A stretch of 47,319 nt of DNA, taken from the NCBI GenBank assembly GCA_030828305.1, contig JAURCU010000007.1:1-47319 (forward strand). The letters run 5' to 3'. The translations under genes were made by a program, and so were the position numbers. Under the pieces are notes generated by a model that was given only the letters and a program-made list of their open reading frames with translations, did no database searches and was not told where the DNA came from. Positions 30,585 to 39,863 of this stretch are shown here, piece by piece. Within the stretch, counting starts at the first letter, position 1. Each line of letters begins with the position of its first letter. The stretch comes from Luteolibacter sp. Lineage in GTDB: Bacteria > Verrucomicrobiota > Verrucomicrobiia > Verrucomicrobiales > Akkermansiaceae.

Positions 30585-32435
30585 ATGCTGGCTGCGATGG
30601 GAAAATTTCTTCGGGCAATCCAGCGGCTCAATGAGGCCGGCAAAGACCGACGCGTGTGGGCGCGGACCGGAATCTGCGCATTCAGCGGCCTGCTGGTTGC
30701 GCTCTGCTTTCCTCCCTTCGACTTCGGTAGTCTGGTCTGGATTGCCTTCATCCCCATGCTTTGCGTGCTGTGGAAACTGGAAGGGCCGAAACTCCTCTGG
30801 AAAGGTGCCTTCTATGGTGGCGTGGCGGGCTTGGTGAGCTGCCTGATCCAGTTCTGGTGGTTTGGAATTGTTGCCCCCATCGCGGCCATCCTCATTCCGC
30901 TCTATCTGTCGGTCTATTGGGTGGCCTTCGGAGCCTTCACTACCACTCTGGCCAATCCCTGGCACAACGCACCCAGAGAACTCGATACCCTGCAAACCAT
31001 CAGCCGCAGCCTGCGCTTCGGCTTTGGCAACGCAGCCGCATGGGCTGGTCTGGAATGGATTCGCGGCTGGATGTTCACCGGCTTTGGCTGGAATAGCCTT
31101 GGGGTAGCCTTCCATCAAACGCCTATCCTTGCGCAGTCCGCCGATCTGCTTGGCATCACCGCGCTCGCCATGGTGACCATCATGCTCCAGACGGTCCTGC
31201 TTCAAACCCTGGCGCGCCTGATTGGCAGCGCCAAAAGTGGCATGCGCCAAACCCGGCTGGACTTCGGCATCGTCGCTCTACTGGTCGGGCTGCTCGTCAG
31301 TTATGGCTTGGTGCGCCTCGCCACCGAGGGACGCAAGGATTCGCTGCGGCTCAAGACGCTGCTGATCCAACTCAACGTGCCCCAGGCTGCAGCCCAAGTC
31401 CTATGGGAACCCCTCAAAATCCACATGGCTTACGAAGACGAAACCATTGGTGCTCTTCAAGCCATCATCGAAGCCGATCACCAACGCCTGCAGCAGCAAC
31501 TGGAACATGGCAACGAGGCTGAAATCCTGACCAACTGGCCCGACTGGGTGATGTGGCCGGAGGCAGCCTTGGGCGGCAGCATCTTTCGTGGCGAGAATGG
31601 CGACTGGGGCGCGTGGATTGAAAACAACCACACAATCTCCCGGGTACGCGAGCCCGGGCCCTTTCATCTCATCTATGGCGTCACGGAACTTGAAGCCGTT
31701 GAGCAAGCGGATGAAAAGGGAGAGAGCCACATGATGATGAAGGATGGGGGTGATGCCTGGAACTCCATTGCAGTGATGGATCCCGACAACATTCTACAAA
31801 CCCACCGCAAGCACCACCTCGTGTGGTTCGGCGAAACCATTCCGCTAATCGAGCAGATCCCCTGGCTTAAGGACATCTACGAAGCGCAGTCGGGTGCCGA
31901 ATTTCATGGCAGTTTCACCAAGGGCCAGTCCTTTGAGCCCTTGCCTGTGCCATTGTCCAGCGGCGAAGTCATTCAGACCATTCCCTCCATCTGCTACGAG
32001 GACAGCGTGCCGCGTCTGGTGCGCAAGTTCGTCCGCCCCACACCTCAGATCATCATCAACGTCACCAATGACGGTTGGTTCAAGGAAAGCCCCGCTGCTG
32101 CACAGCACTTCGCCTTCGCCAAGTTCCGCTGCATTGAATTGCGCCGCCCCATGCTACGCTGCGCCAACAATGGCGTCAGTGCGGCCATCAATACGATCGG
32201 AACCACCGCCCATCCCGACACCGGCGCGCCTCAGGAATTACGCGATAAAAAGGGCAGCCATTTCACGCGGGGCTCCCTCTTGGTGGACGTGGACATTCCT
32301 ACCGAACCAAGCGTCACCCTCTATTCCATCATTGGTGACTGGGGCGTGCTCCTGCTCAGCGCGATTGGCGTGTTTTCCTCCTGTTTGCTGCCAAAGCTTG
32401 AAAAGAATCAAACAAGCAGCATGCAGTCGCCATAG
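30585..32435 (+). CDS. lnt: Apolipoprotein N-acyltransferase
   Basis: A 616-residue inner membrane enzyme that adds the third acyl chain to lipoproteins. Several transmembrane helices occupy about 30-260 (ICAFSGLLVALCFPPFDFGS, then ALAMVTIMLQTVLLQ). The C-terminal nitrilase-like domain holds the Glu-Lys-Cys triad: VMWPEAA, THRKHHLVWFGE and SICYED. NVTNDGWF is the family signature near residue 490. It is longer than E. coli Lnt (512), mainly through loops of the soluble domain. The many lipobox proteins in this window are possible substrates. Its last 28 bases overlap queA on the other strand. Confidence 0.95.
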   Translation: MLAAMGKFLRAIQRLNEAGKDRRVWARTGICAFSGLLVALCFPPFDFGSLVWIAFIPMLCVLWKLEGPKLLWKGAFYGGVAGLVSCLIQFWWFGIVAPIAAILIPLYLSVYWVAFGAFTTTLANPWHNAPRELDTLQTISRSLRFGFGNAAAWAGLEWIRGWMFTGFGWNSLGVAFHQTPILAQSADLLGITALAMVTIMLQTVLLQTLARLIGSAKSGMRQTRLDFGIVALLVGLLVSYGLVRLATEGRKDSLRLKTLLIQLNVPQAAAQVLWEPLKIHMAYEDETIGALQAIIEADHQRLQQQLEHGNEAEILTNWPDWVMWPEAALGGSIFRGENGDWGAWIENNHTISRVREPGPFHLIYGVTELEAVEQADEKGESHMMMKDGGDAWNSIAVMDPDNILQTHRKHHLVWFGETIPLIEQIPWLKDIYEAQSGAEFHGSFTKGQSFEPLPVPLSSGEVIQTIPSICYEDSVPRLVRKFVRPTPQIIINVTNDGWFKESPAAAQHFAFAKFRCIELRRPMLRCANNGVSAAINTIGTTAHPDTGAPQELRDKKGSHFTRGSLLVDVDIPTEPSVTLYSIIGDWGVLLLSAIGVFSSCLLPKLEKNQTSSMQSP

Positions 32436-33400
32436 CTGAAGAAACGGTAGCGCTTCTCCACGGCCTTGGCGTAGGCCTCGAGGGTAAGTTCGCGACCGGC
32501 AAAGGCGCTGACCAGCATGATCAGCGTGCTTTCGGGCAGGTGAAAATTGGTCTGCAGCGCCCCCACGACCTCGAACTCATGAGGCGGATGGAGGAAGATG
32601 TCGGTTTCGCCGCTGTGCTCGCATTCTGACAGTCTTTTTTCTCCTGACCTGCCGGCCAGGGATTCGAGGACACGTGTCACCGTGGTGCCCACGGCCACAA
32701 CGCGTCCAGCCTGGTTGACCTGCTTGGCAGTCTGCGCACTGAGGTAATAGCGCTCGGAGTGCATCCTGTGATCCTCGACATTTTCCACGCTGACGGGGCG
32801 GAAGGTGCCCACACCCACATGCAAGGTGAGAAAGGCGTGGCGAAGTTTCTCAAGAAGCTCAGGCGTGAAGTGCAGGCCGGCTGTCGGTGCGGCAATCGCA
32901 CCCTCCTCTCTCGCATATACGGTCTGATAACGCTCGCGGTCGACCTCTTCATCCTCGCGGCCCATGTAATGAGGCAGGGCCAGGCGGCCGTGCTCGTTCA
33001 GGTCCACAGGGCAATCCCATTGGACCAGACGGTCGCCATTCTCAAAAACCTCGATGACCTCTCCCTCGATTCCGCCCACGCTAACCTTGCGACCGAGCTT
33101 CATTTTCTTGCCGGGACGCACCAGGCAACGCCATTGGGTTTCCGTGGGGCGGTCGAGGCAGAGTAATTCAATGCCCTCGTCATCCGAAAAGACCCGAGCG
33201 GCAATCACTTTGGTGTCGTTGAGCACCAGCAGATCATCGGCAGTCAGATAGTCGGGCAGATCGCGAAACATCCTGTGCTCAATTAGACCACTCTGGCGGT
33301 GCACCACCATCATGCGCGAGGCCGAGCGATCGGCCAACGGACGATCGGCGATCAACTCCTCGGGCAACTCATAGTAGAAATCCTTGGTGCGAAGCGACAT
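32408..33400 (-). CDS. queA: S-adenosylmethionine:tRNA ribosyltransferase-isomerase
   Basis: A 330-residue cytoplasmic enzyme. It transfers and isomerises the ribose of SAM onto 7-aminomethyl-7-deazaguanine in tRNA to form epoxyqueuosine. The opening DFYYELPEELIADRPLADRS (about 7-26), VLNDTKVIAARV (about 58-69), IAAPTAGLHFTPELL (about 168-182) and HVGVGTFRPV (about 194-203) are family hallmarks, as is LQTNFHLPESTLIMLVSAF near 282-300. It has standard length. It is convergent with lnt and overlaps it by 28 bp. Confidence 0.96.
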   Translation of the reverse strand: MSLRTKDFYYELPEELIADRPLADRSASRMMVVHRQSGLIEHRMFRDLPDYLTADDLLVLNDTKVIAARVFSDDEGIELLCLDRPTETQWRCLVRPGKKMKLGRKVSVGGIEGEVIEVFENGDRLVQWDCPVDLNEHGRLALPHYMGREDEEVDRERYQTVYAREEGAIAAPTAGLHFTPELLEKLRHAFLTLHVGVGTFRPVSVENVEDHRMHSERYYLSAQTAKQVNQAGRVVAVGTTVTRVLESLAGRSGEKRLSECEHSGETDIFLHPPHEFEVVGALQTNFHLPESTLIMLVSAFAGRELTLEAYAKAVEKRYRFFSYGDCMLLV

Positions 33401-33433
33401 GCCTGCAGCTACATAGGGCTCGGGCGAGAGAAT

Positions 33434-34072
33434 TCAAGAGCCATCCCTGCCGCGAATCTGCTTCATCACGTCCGGCGAGGAGATGGGCGAGACGGGATCC
33501 ACCTCCACCCCAGCACTGTAGAGGCCCTTGGCCGTCCACTTGTTGCAGGTGTTGCAGAGAAAGTAGCGGCCGACCCCGCGGTAGAATGCCGAGTTACCAT
33601 AGATGCCCCGCCCTTCATGGATGGGCACTCCCGCTTCGTCCCCCTCCATACTCGAAGCGATGAAGCGCAGAAGGTTGTCATGATTGGCCTCGGCAATGGA
33701 GAGGCGGATGACCTCGCTGGTCGGAAAGGCAATGGCGGGATTTTCATCGAAGGCCACAACATGCATGATGGAGGGTGTGGGACTGAAGACCGCCGCCAAG
33801 GTCAGCCGGGAGGTGATGCTCTCAGCACGGTAGAAGCCGGCATCGCCCCAGCCGATTTCGTAATAGTTCACCTCGCCAAATTGCTGCTTCCACTCGGGAA
33901 TGGCTTCGTTCGCTACCCGGGCTTCAATCACCAGACCTGTATGCTTACCGTGACTAACCACGTGGATATCGCGTGACGGCCCTTGACCATTGGCTGCCAC
34001 CGGCTCGAGGGCTTTCGGTTGGGTGGCACAAGCGCCGAGCAGGAGTAGCAAGAGCAGTAGGCAAAGTTTCAT
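33434..34072 (-). CDS. DUF2459 / TIGR02117-type lipoprotein
   Basis: A 212-residue protein with a lipoprotein signal: a run of leucines, then LGAC (Cys15). HVVSHGKHTGLVI (about 37-49) and YYEIGWGDAGFYRAESIT (about 70-87) are the diagnostic blocks of the DUF2459 family. The C-terminal CNTCNKWTAKGL (about 173-184) is also conserved; Cys-His-Asn-like residues suggest a papain-like hydrolase of the NlpC group, though function is unproven. It lies between queA and nth, with 39 bp to the divergent nth start. Confidence 0.86.
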   Translation of the reverse strand: MKLCLLLLLLLLGACATQPKALEPVAANGQGPSRDIHVVSHGKHTGLVIEARVANEAIPEWKQQFGEVNYYEIGWGDAGFYRAESITSRLTLAAVFSPTPSIMHVVAFDENPAIAFPTSEVIRLSIAEANHDNLLRFIASSMEGDEAGVPIHEGRGIYGNSAFYRGVGRYFLCNTCNKWTAKGLYSAGVEVDPVSPISSPDVMKQIRGRDGS

Positions 34073-34111
34073 GACTTGAAGCGGAAGCCATCAAACTGGA
34101 GACTTGACCTC

Positions 34112-34735
34112 ATGCTCAAGCAGGAACGCGCGGACCATGTGCTCAGACGGCTCGAGGAGCTGTATCCGAAGACTCCCATTCCCCTGGACCATACGGATGC
34201 CTACACTCTGCTGTTGGCTGTGCTCCTCTCCGCGCAATGCACGGATGTGCGTGTCAATCAGGTGACCCCGGCGTTGTTTAAACTCGCCAATAATCCACAG
34301 GACATGATGAAGGTCCCCGTCGATGCCATTCGAGAAATCATTCGCCCCTGCGGGCTGTCACCGCGCAAGTCCCAGGCCATCTCCGAGCTCTCCCGCATTC
34401 TGGTCGAGCAACACGGCGGCAGAGTGCCGGACAACTTCAAGGATCTTGAGGCCCTGCCCGGTGTCGGTCACAAAACCGCCTCGGTAGTGATGGCACAGGC
34501 CTTCGGTGTGCCGGCATTTCCAGTCGACACTCATATCCATCGCCTCGCCAAGCGCTGGAAGCTGAGCCAGGCCAGAAATGTTGAACAGACCGAGCGCGAC
34601 TTGAAACGCTGCTTCCCCAGAGAGAAGTGGAACAAGCTCCATCTACAGATCATCTTCTATGGGCGCGAGCACTGCAGCGCGCGTGGTTGTGACGGCAAGA
34701 GCTGTCCCCTGTGCCGCGAGTTGTTTGACACATAG
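34112..34735 (+). CDS. nth: Endonuclease III
   Basis: A 207-residue base-excision repair glycosylase/AP lyase. LLLAVLLSAQCTDVRVNQVT (about 34-53) is the family opening. The helix-hairpin-helix LPGVGHKTASVV (about 115-126) carries the catalytic Lys, and VDTHIHRLAKRW (about 138-149) the catalytic Asp. The C-terminal cysteine set reads C-x4-C-x4-C-x2-C (HCSARGCDGKSCPLC), which departs from the E. coli [4Fe-4S] spacing C-x6-C-x2-C-x5-C. The cluster may be altered or absent. ATG 34112 was preferred over an upstream TTG. Confidence 0.94.
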   Translation: MLKQERADHVLRRLEELYPKTPIPLDHTDAYTLLLAVLLSAQCTDVRVNQVTPALFKLANNPQDMMKVPVDAIREIIRPCGLSPRKSQAISELSRILVEQHGGRVPDNFKDLEALPGVGHKTASVVMAQAFGVPAFPVDTHIHRLAKRWKLSQARNVEQTERDLKRCFPREKWNKLHLQIIFYGREHCSARGCDGKSCPLCRELFDT

Positions 34736-34847
34736 TCTCCAGTCACGCAATCCGAGGGCCACACAGGCGGATACTGCCAATCGATTCATTTCATGCGATG
34801 CATCACCGGCAACCAAGGCCCAACAGATGCGCTCCAGCGGGGCCCGG

Positions 34848-34901
34848 AAATCACCTCGCCGCAGCAGGCCTGAAGGCCATCCGAAACAGGTCGGGTGATT
34901 T
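34848..34901 (+). promoter_or_regulatory. Structured leader candidate upstream of the GT9 gene
   Basis: In the 206-bp gap between nth and the GT9 gene, aaatcacc (34848-34855) and ggtgattt (34894-34901) pair perfectly over 8 bp. They enclose a small inner hairpin (ggcc-tgaa-ggcc). It ends about 40 bases before the GTG start and could be a regulatory leader or a weak terminator for nth. The rest of the gap shows no gene. Confidence 0.4.
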
Positions 34902-34941
34902 TATCATTTGCCACTCATGGCCATAATCCTAGCGTGCATCC

Positions 34942-35865
34942 GTGCTAAGCCCTTCCAGAGAATTGTTGATCTGCGCGCCCGAGCGCTGGGATGAAAGCTG
35001 CTTCAGCGTGCCGGCGGTTCGCGCACTGGCAGCCTCTGGACTCGGCATTGGAGTGCTCTGCAAGCCCCACCAAAAGGTCTTTTGGGAAACCCTGCCGGGC
35101 CTTGAGGTCATCACGCCACAGACCCTCAGTGAGCAATGGAAAGTGGCCCTGCTCTGGGAGCCCGGCGACTTAGCCAAGCTGGTGCGGCGGGCGGGCATCC
35201 ACAAACGCATCGGTCCCTCCGTGGGCAAACTGCACAAACAGCTCACCGAGCAACTCAAGGGCCGGCCCCACGTCACCGAACACCGGGTGCAGTTCTATTT
35301 GAAGGCGGTCGCCGAGATGGGTGTTCCCACCACCAAACCCGAGTTCTTTGAGCCTGCCGGGCTGGACGTGGCCCAAGGGCAGGACTCGATTCTCTTGGTG
35401 CCGGATTCGGACTTCGGCTCCAGCCACGAGTGGAGCCTTCAGAACTGGCAGATCCTCGCCGACAAGTTGAAGGAAAGTCACTCGCTTGCAATCGCACGCC
35501 TTGAGGGTGGGCGCAACCTCGGAGAGCAACTCGCCGACTACCTGGGCAACAAAGTGCCCACGGCAATGATCAGCCTGCAGGAGCCGCCGCTGGATTTGAT
35601 TGCCAGCCAGCCAACCGTCATTGCCGCCGATGGATCGGTTCCCCACATCGCCTCTCACCTTGGATCAAGCTGCATCACCCTGTTTGGCCCCAACGACTCC
35701 ACATGGAAACGCCCCCTGGGCAAACGTCACCGGGTAGCGCGCCACCACGTCGAATGCGCTCCCTGCTTCGCCCTATGCTGCCCGCTGGACATGCGCTGTC
35801 AAAAAGAGCTCGAAGTTGCTGAAGTGATCGCAGGCCTAAAGGCCCTCACTTTTTCTCGATCTTGA
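34942..35865 (+). CDS. GT9-family glycosyltransferase (heptosyltransferase-like)
   Basis: A 307-residue GT-B fold protein starting with GTG. The N-terminal strand LLICAPERWDESCFSVPAVR matches the acceptor-domain opening of ADP-heptose:LPS heptosyltransferases. The C-domain has the donor site EPPLDLIASQPTVIAADGSV and then PHIASHLGSSCITLFGPND (about 233-251), the hallmark of GT9. CAPCFALCCPLDMRC (about 273-287) matches the Cys-rich CxxC...C tail often seen in WaaF/RfaF-like enzymes. It probably builds the LPS inner core. Its last 20 bases overlap the convergent 1085-aa gene. Confidence 0.88.
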   Translation: MLSPSRELLICAPERWDESCFSVPAVRALAASGLGIGVLCKPHQKVFWETLPGLEVITPQTLSEQWKVALLWEPGDLAKLVRRAGIHKRIGPSVGKLHKQLTEQLKGRPHVTEHRVQFYLKAVAEMGVPTTKPEFFEPAGLDVAQGQDSILLVPDSDFGSSHEWSLQNWQILADKLKESHSLAIARLEGGRNLGEQLADYLGNKVPTAMISLQEPPLDLIASQPTVIAADGSVPHIASHLGSSCITLFGPNDSTWKRPLGKRHRVARHHVECAPCFALCCPLDMRCQKELEVAEVIAGLKALTFSRS

Positions 35866-38800
35866 TCAACTCACTGCCAAAGCCGTTCTCATCCTCGACT
35901 TTAACGAGGCCGGTTCCCGGGTGATACCATTGCTTGCTGTAATCGACATCGAAGCGCTCACTCCACTGGCTCTCTGTGTAGCGCTCGACAACCACGCAGT
36001 CCTTGAATTCACCCGCTTTGGTGCTGATGGTGTCGGTTCCGAGAACACGTAGCTCGGAGCGTTCGCGGTAAACGTCAACTTCCTTTTGCCCGTTCTCCTC
36101 GTAGACGTCCTGGCCGGCAGCTTCGTAGCGATGGCGTGCGTTGGCGTGCAATTCGAGTGGTAGGTCGATGGGCGGCTTGGTGTATGTGGTGGTGCCGAAC
36201 TCATCCTTGCCTCCCGTCTGGTAGATGGCGTCCCCCGCAATCAGATAGCTGCCCATCCACTTGCCTTTGTCCTCCCCGTCGGACCACGGCTCCTCACTGA
36301 GGATTCTCAGTCCCCGGGCCGTTTTCTCGGTAGCCGTGACTTCGAAGTTCCAGCTATTTCGGCCAAAGGAGTCTTCTCCCTCATAACTGAGCACCCTCCC
36401 GGGTTTGTAGGATAGCAACTCGACACCCTTCCCGAGAAGTTCACCCTCCTTGGGCTCGGGCAAGCTCGGCAAGTCAACATCGGGCCCAAGGTGCAAACGC
36501 AGGCGCAGACCATCATCGACGAAGTCGATGCCCGAATGCATGCGTCCGTATTGGAGCAAACCCTTCGGTGCGATATCGGGCTCACGTGGAGCACCGCGGT
36601 GACCATAGGCCACGGACTCCATGGTGCGGTGCTGCTCGTTCCAACGGTAAGCCCTGCCGCCGGGACAATCGATGCTTATACCAAACATGCCCTGATGCAC
36701 CTCTAACGGATCACGGTCGAGAAAGCGCCGGCGCCATTCGTTGAGAATGGGCACAGCATCGCGACTAATGCGACCGAGCCGCGAGGAACTTGAGGAGCCA
36801 CCCTCCATGTGCTCTATCACCCCGAGCATGGCAGGGTCGGCGTCGATCATCAGGCTCTTTGCCATGGGGAGCTTTTCGAGCTGATCCTCGGTGAGCCGGA
36901 GCTCTTCCATCTCCATCGCCTCCTTGAGATGGCGCTCGCTCAGAGCCACCAACAGGGCCTTGTCGACGATGGCGTAGCAAATCTGGAAGGGATCATCGAA
37001 CTCGTCGCCGTCCTGCTGCGCGATCACCACGTAGGAGCGCTCGCCATGCTTGCGGTTGATCCACCCGAAGGTATCGGGTGCCGTGGTCTGCATGAGCGTG
37101 CGCATGGCCGTCAGAAACAGGCCGAGCTTGAGCTTGCTTTTGACCTCCACGCGCGCCACCAGCGGTAGGTGGCCGAGTTGCTGGCTCATTTCCATTTGAC
37201 CCAGGCCCTCCCAGTAGAGGCTTTCGATGAGGTCAATGGAAACCGATTCACCCACCCAGGAGAGCGGCTTGATCTTGAGATCAGGCATCATCTGGACCAG
37301 TTGCTGATCAAACTGCCCGAACCAGTTGCTGTTGGAGTCGATGGCAAAGGCCAGATGGAGGATGGAGTTTTGCGGACGCAGGCAGGCACGCGGGCTGAGC
37401 GTGGCCTCGCCTGCAAGGGCAATGACCTCCTGCATGTTGCTGTTGATGTTGAGTGGCAGCAGCGTGAGATCCATGTCCAGCGAGTCGTCAATCAGCTTGA
37501 GCTGGATGGCGATGGGATCGAAGACCTCTCTCCAACCTCTTTCATAACCCTGACACCATTGCTCGTAGGCCTCCTTTTCGAGTTGGGTGACCTCGGCCAA
37601 CCCAAGCTCTGAGATCGGTGTCAGAAATTCAGCGGAGCCGTAGTGCTCGCTGATGGCACGACCATTGACCATCGCAACGCGCCCGAGCATGGCTGAGTAG
37701 TCCTCCTGCTTGCCATAACGACTGAGGCCCCGACAAGTGAGCTCGTTGAGTGCGGCAAGGGCGCGGTTGCGGCGCGAGGCGCCAATGCGTGTCACGGGCC
37801 CAGCCCAGCGGCGGATGGTCGCATCCGAAAGGAAGGCAAAGGCATCCTCACCAGCCCTCGGGTAGCGATGGCGAAAGACCTTGAACTCCTCGGTCTTGCC
37901 GAGGGCCGGGGCGCGTTGATCGGCGACTTCGGACAAACGCCGCACCTGAGCCAGCGAGTTGGTGACAAAAACCAGGTCTCCGATGCGACAAACATGACTG
38001 GAGATCCCCTTTTCGGGGACAACGAAGGAGGTGCGCTGCAAATCCTTTTGCTGGTAACGCTGCGGCTTGGCAAGTGAGCGCGCCTGCACTCCGAGCTCCA
38101 GCGCCTTGAAAAGGGCGCCTGAATTGTCGCTTTCCATCAAAATGGCCACATCGGTGCCAGTGGCAAAATAGGGATCCCCTCCGGTGACCGCCACGGATTT
38201 GACAGGCAATAAGCTCGCGGCCGCATTGCCCATATCGAGACCCATCTGCTGCCGGTAGCGCTTGAGCAAGCCGCGGTAGGAACTCTCGCTCGAATTCATG
38301 CCAAGTAGCGGTTGGGCCTCCCGGTCGAAGCGCTCCATCACGGCAAGCAGGCCATGCAGGGTAGGGGCAAAAAGCACATGCTGATCCTCTGGAATGCATA
38401 GCGCCAAAGGATCGAGGGCGACCTCGCCATCCGGCAAGTGGCTCGACCAATCGATGGCCTGAACCGAGACCCCCTTGATTGTATCGATGCGCACCTTTTC
38501 GCTTTTTTCGCTGCCGCCCAGAATGAGCTCACGATCAAGGGCGAGATTGTCGGCAATCGCGCGGCCGCCGCTAAACACATTGAAAGTCTCCGCCATATCA
38601 ACCGGATCGAAAGCCCCTCCAGTCGCCCCATCTCCATGATCAGCCAGATGAGCAAACCAGGCGCTACCGGCAATGCGTGAGGTCGCCCGCACATCGGCCC
38701 AGGCGCGGCGCGCCTTCTCGAACTCTTCGATCTGGATCTCCTTGGCGCTACCCTCGGCAATCCTGAAGCGAAAGGTTTTCACTTTGGTCGCCGAGTAGTC

Positions 38801-39103
38801 GAGAGCGAGATCGATGGCGCCCTCGATAGGCAACTTGGCATCACTCCGAAAGACGATGCGCATGAGGTTCTGCGGCAACTCCCCAACCTCCGGGTCATCC
38901 ATGGTGAGGTAGGCTTCGCCATCCAGGCGGGCATCCAGCATGCGCAACTGGAAGGCGTCGACCTGTTGGTCCATAGCCGCTGCCACCTCCTTCTTAGGGC
39001 CCTCGATCAGCAACTCGGAGATGGCTACGGAGCGGTAGATTTCCGCGCTCGAACTGGCGCCAAGCAGTATGAGAATGAGTGGAGCGAGAAGCCGAGTTTT
39101 CAT
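35846..39103 (-). CDS. Large secreted protein of unknown function (1085 aa)
   Basis: The ATG at 39103 begins a signal peptide (KTRLLAPLILILLGASSSAE). The mature protein is a large mixed alpha/beta polypeptide without transmembrane helices or a catalytic motif I recognise. Segments such as DLVFVTNSLAQVRRLSEV and DAFAFLSDATIRRW (about 380-445), and KALLVALSERHLKEAMEME (about 740-758), resemble DUF3352-like proteins that test for residual expression of bound partners, but this is weak. The C-terminal 120 residues (YEAAGQDVYEENGQKEVDVY, then VVERYTESQW) resemble a beta-sandwich ending. It is convergent with the GT9 gene, overlapping by 20 bp. Function unknown. Confidence 0.72.
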   Translation of the reverse strand: MKTRLLAPLILILLGASSSAEIYRSVAISELLIEGPKKEVAAAMDQQVDAFQLRMLDARLDGEAYLTMDDPEVGELPQNLMRIVFRSDAKLPIEGAIDLALDYSATKVKTFRFRIAEGSAKEIQIEEFEKARRAWADVRATSRIAGSAWFAHLADHGDGATGGAFDPVDMAETFNVFSGGRAIADNLALDRELILGGSEKSEKVRIDTIKGVSVQAIDWSSHLPDGEVALDPLALCIPEDQHVLFAPTLHGLLAVMERFDREAQPLLGMNSSESSYRGLLKRYRQQMGLDMGNAAASLLPVKSVAVTGGDPYFATGTDVAILMESDNSGALFKALELGVQARSLAKPQRYQQKDLQRTSFVVPEKGISSHVCRIGDLVFVTNSLAQVRRLSEVADQRAPALGKTEEFKVFRHRYPRAGEDAFAFLSDATIRRWAGPVTRIGASRRNRALAALNELTCRGLSRYGKQEDYSAMLGRVAMVNGRAISEHYGSAEFLTPISELGLAEVTQLEKEAYEQWCQGYERGWREVFDPIAIQLKLIDDSLDMDLTLLPLNINSNMQEVIALAGEATLSPRACLRPQNSILHLAFAIDSNSNWFGQFDQQLVQMMPDLKIKPLSWVGESVSIDLIESLYWEGLGQMEMSQQLGHLPLVARVEVKSKLKLGLFLTAMRTLMQTTAPDTFGWINRKHGERSYVVIAQQDGDEFDDPFQICYAIVDKALLVALSERHLKEAMEMEELRLTEDQLEKLPMAKSLMIDADPAMLGVIEHMEGGSSSSSRLGRISRDAVPILNEWRRRFLDRDPLEVHQGMFGISIDCPGGRAYRWNEQHRTMESVAYGHRGAPREPDIAPKGLLQYGRMHSGIDFVDDGLRLRLHLGPDVDLPSLPEPKEGELLGKGVELLSYKPGRVLSYEGEDSFGRNSWNFEVTATEKTARGLRILSEEPWSDGEDKGKWMGSYLIAGDAIYQTGGKDEFGTTTYTKPPIDLPLELHANARHRYEAAGQDVYEENGQKEVDVYRERSELRVLGTDTISTKAGEFKDCVVVERYTESQWSERFDVDYSKQWYHPGTGLVKVEDENGFGSELIKIEKK

Positions 39104-39157
39104 GTTCCCAGCATGGGGCATCCAACAGGACAGTGAAGGAGATTCTGGCGATCCCCC

Positions 39158-39718
39158 TCAGCTTTTGCGTTTTCTCGTCTTCTTGGCCATGAAGTCCACA
39201 GCCTTGATGTCAAAGGCCTCGGGATCGTAGCCCGGACTCATCCATTGGGTATCTCCGGCCTGCGCCTGCATGTATTGGAAGGTGCCGCCGGAATCCTCCT
39301 CGGGGCAGTTGCGCGCGCCGTCAATCATGACAGGGCCACTTTGCTCTGAGCTTTCCTTTTTTTCAAAGACCAGCTCATGCACCCACTCGTCGGCAAAGTC
39401 GTAGCGGTAGAGGATGCGGATGGGCGTGCGGCGCTTGCCGAGAAAGTCGGCGATGGTGAGCTTGGTCTCGTCCTGAAACTCGCCAGGCGTCTGGTCCTCA
39501 AGGCCGACCGGCCCGATCACATCGACCAAGCGCTTGCCCTTGCCGTGACGAAACTCGTGGGGGTGCTTGTTGTCCCAACCCATCGCCGCCTGGATGGCAT
39601 CGTTGAGCTCAAGGAAAGTGGCACCGACATCAATGGAGAAGCGGCGCCAGATCTGAGGCTGGATGCCGTAGAGGAACACCTTCACCACCACCCGGTTTTC
39701 GTTTGCGGACTTGGCCAT
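39158..39718 (-). CDS. Plasmid pRiA4b ORF-3-like family protein
   Basis: A 186-residue cytoplasmic protein. The opening VVVKVFLYGIQPQIWRRFSI (about 11-30), then FLELNDAIQAAMGWDNKHPH, and YRYDFADEWVHELVFEK (about 104-120) are diagnostic of the family. These proteins often accompany mobile elements or occur alone; molecular function is unknown. The tail is basic (FMAKKTRKRKS). It lies 54 bp upstream of the large secreted protein on the same strand and may share its transcript. It is divergent from the glycan cluster. Confidence 0.9.
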   Translation of the reverse strand: MAKSANENRVVVKVFLYGIQPQIWRRFSIDVGATFLELNDAIQAAMGWDNKHPHEFRHGKGKRLVDVIGPVGLEDQTPGEFQDETKLTIADFLGKRRTPIRILYRYDFADEWVHELVFEKKESSEQSGPVMIDGARNCPEEDSGGTFQYMQAQAGDTQWMSPGYDPEAFDIKAVDFMAKKTRKRKS

Positions 39719-39863
39719 GGCCGGAGCTTTTTGCTGATGCGGGGCGGAAAATCAAATGGAATTGCTCCGGGAGTGTGGCCGACTACCCGGTTCGGGCTTC
39801 ACCCTCATCCCTTAAGGTCTAGCCAATTACATCCACCCGTGCCAGCATCGCACCGCCTTGGCG

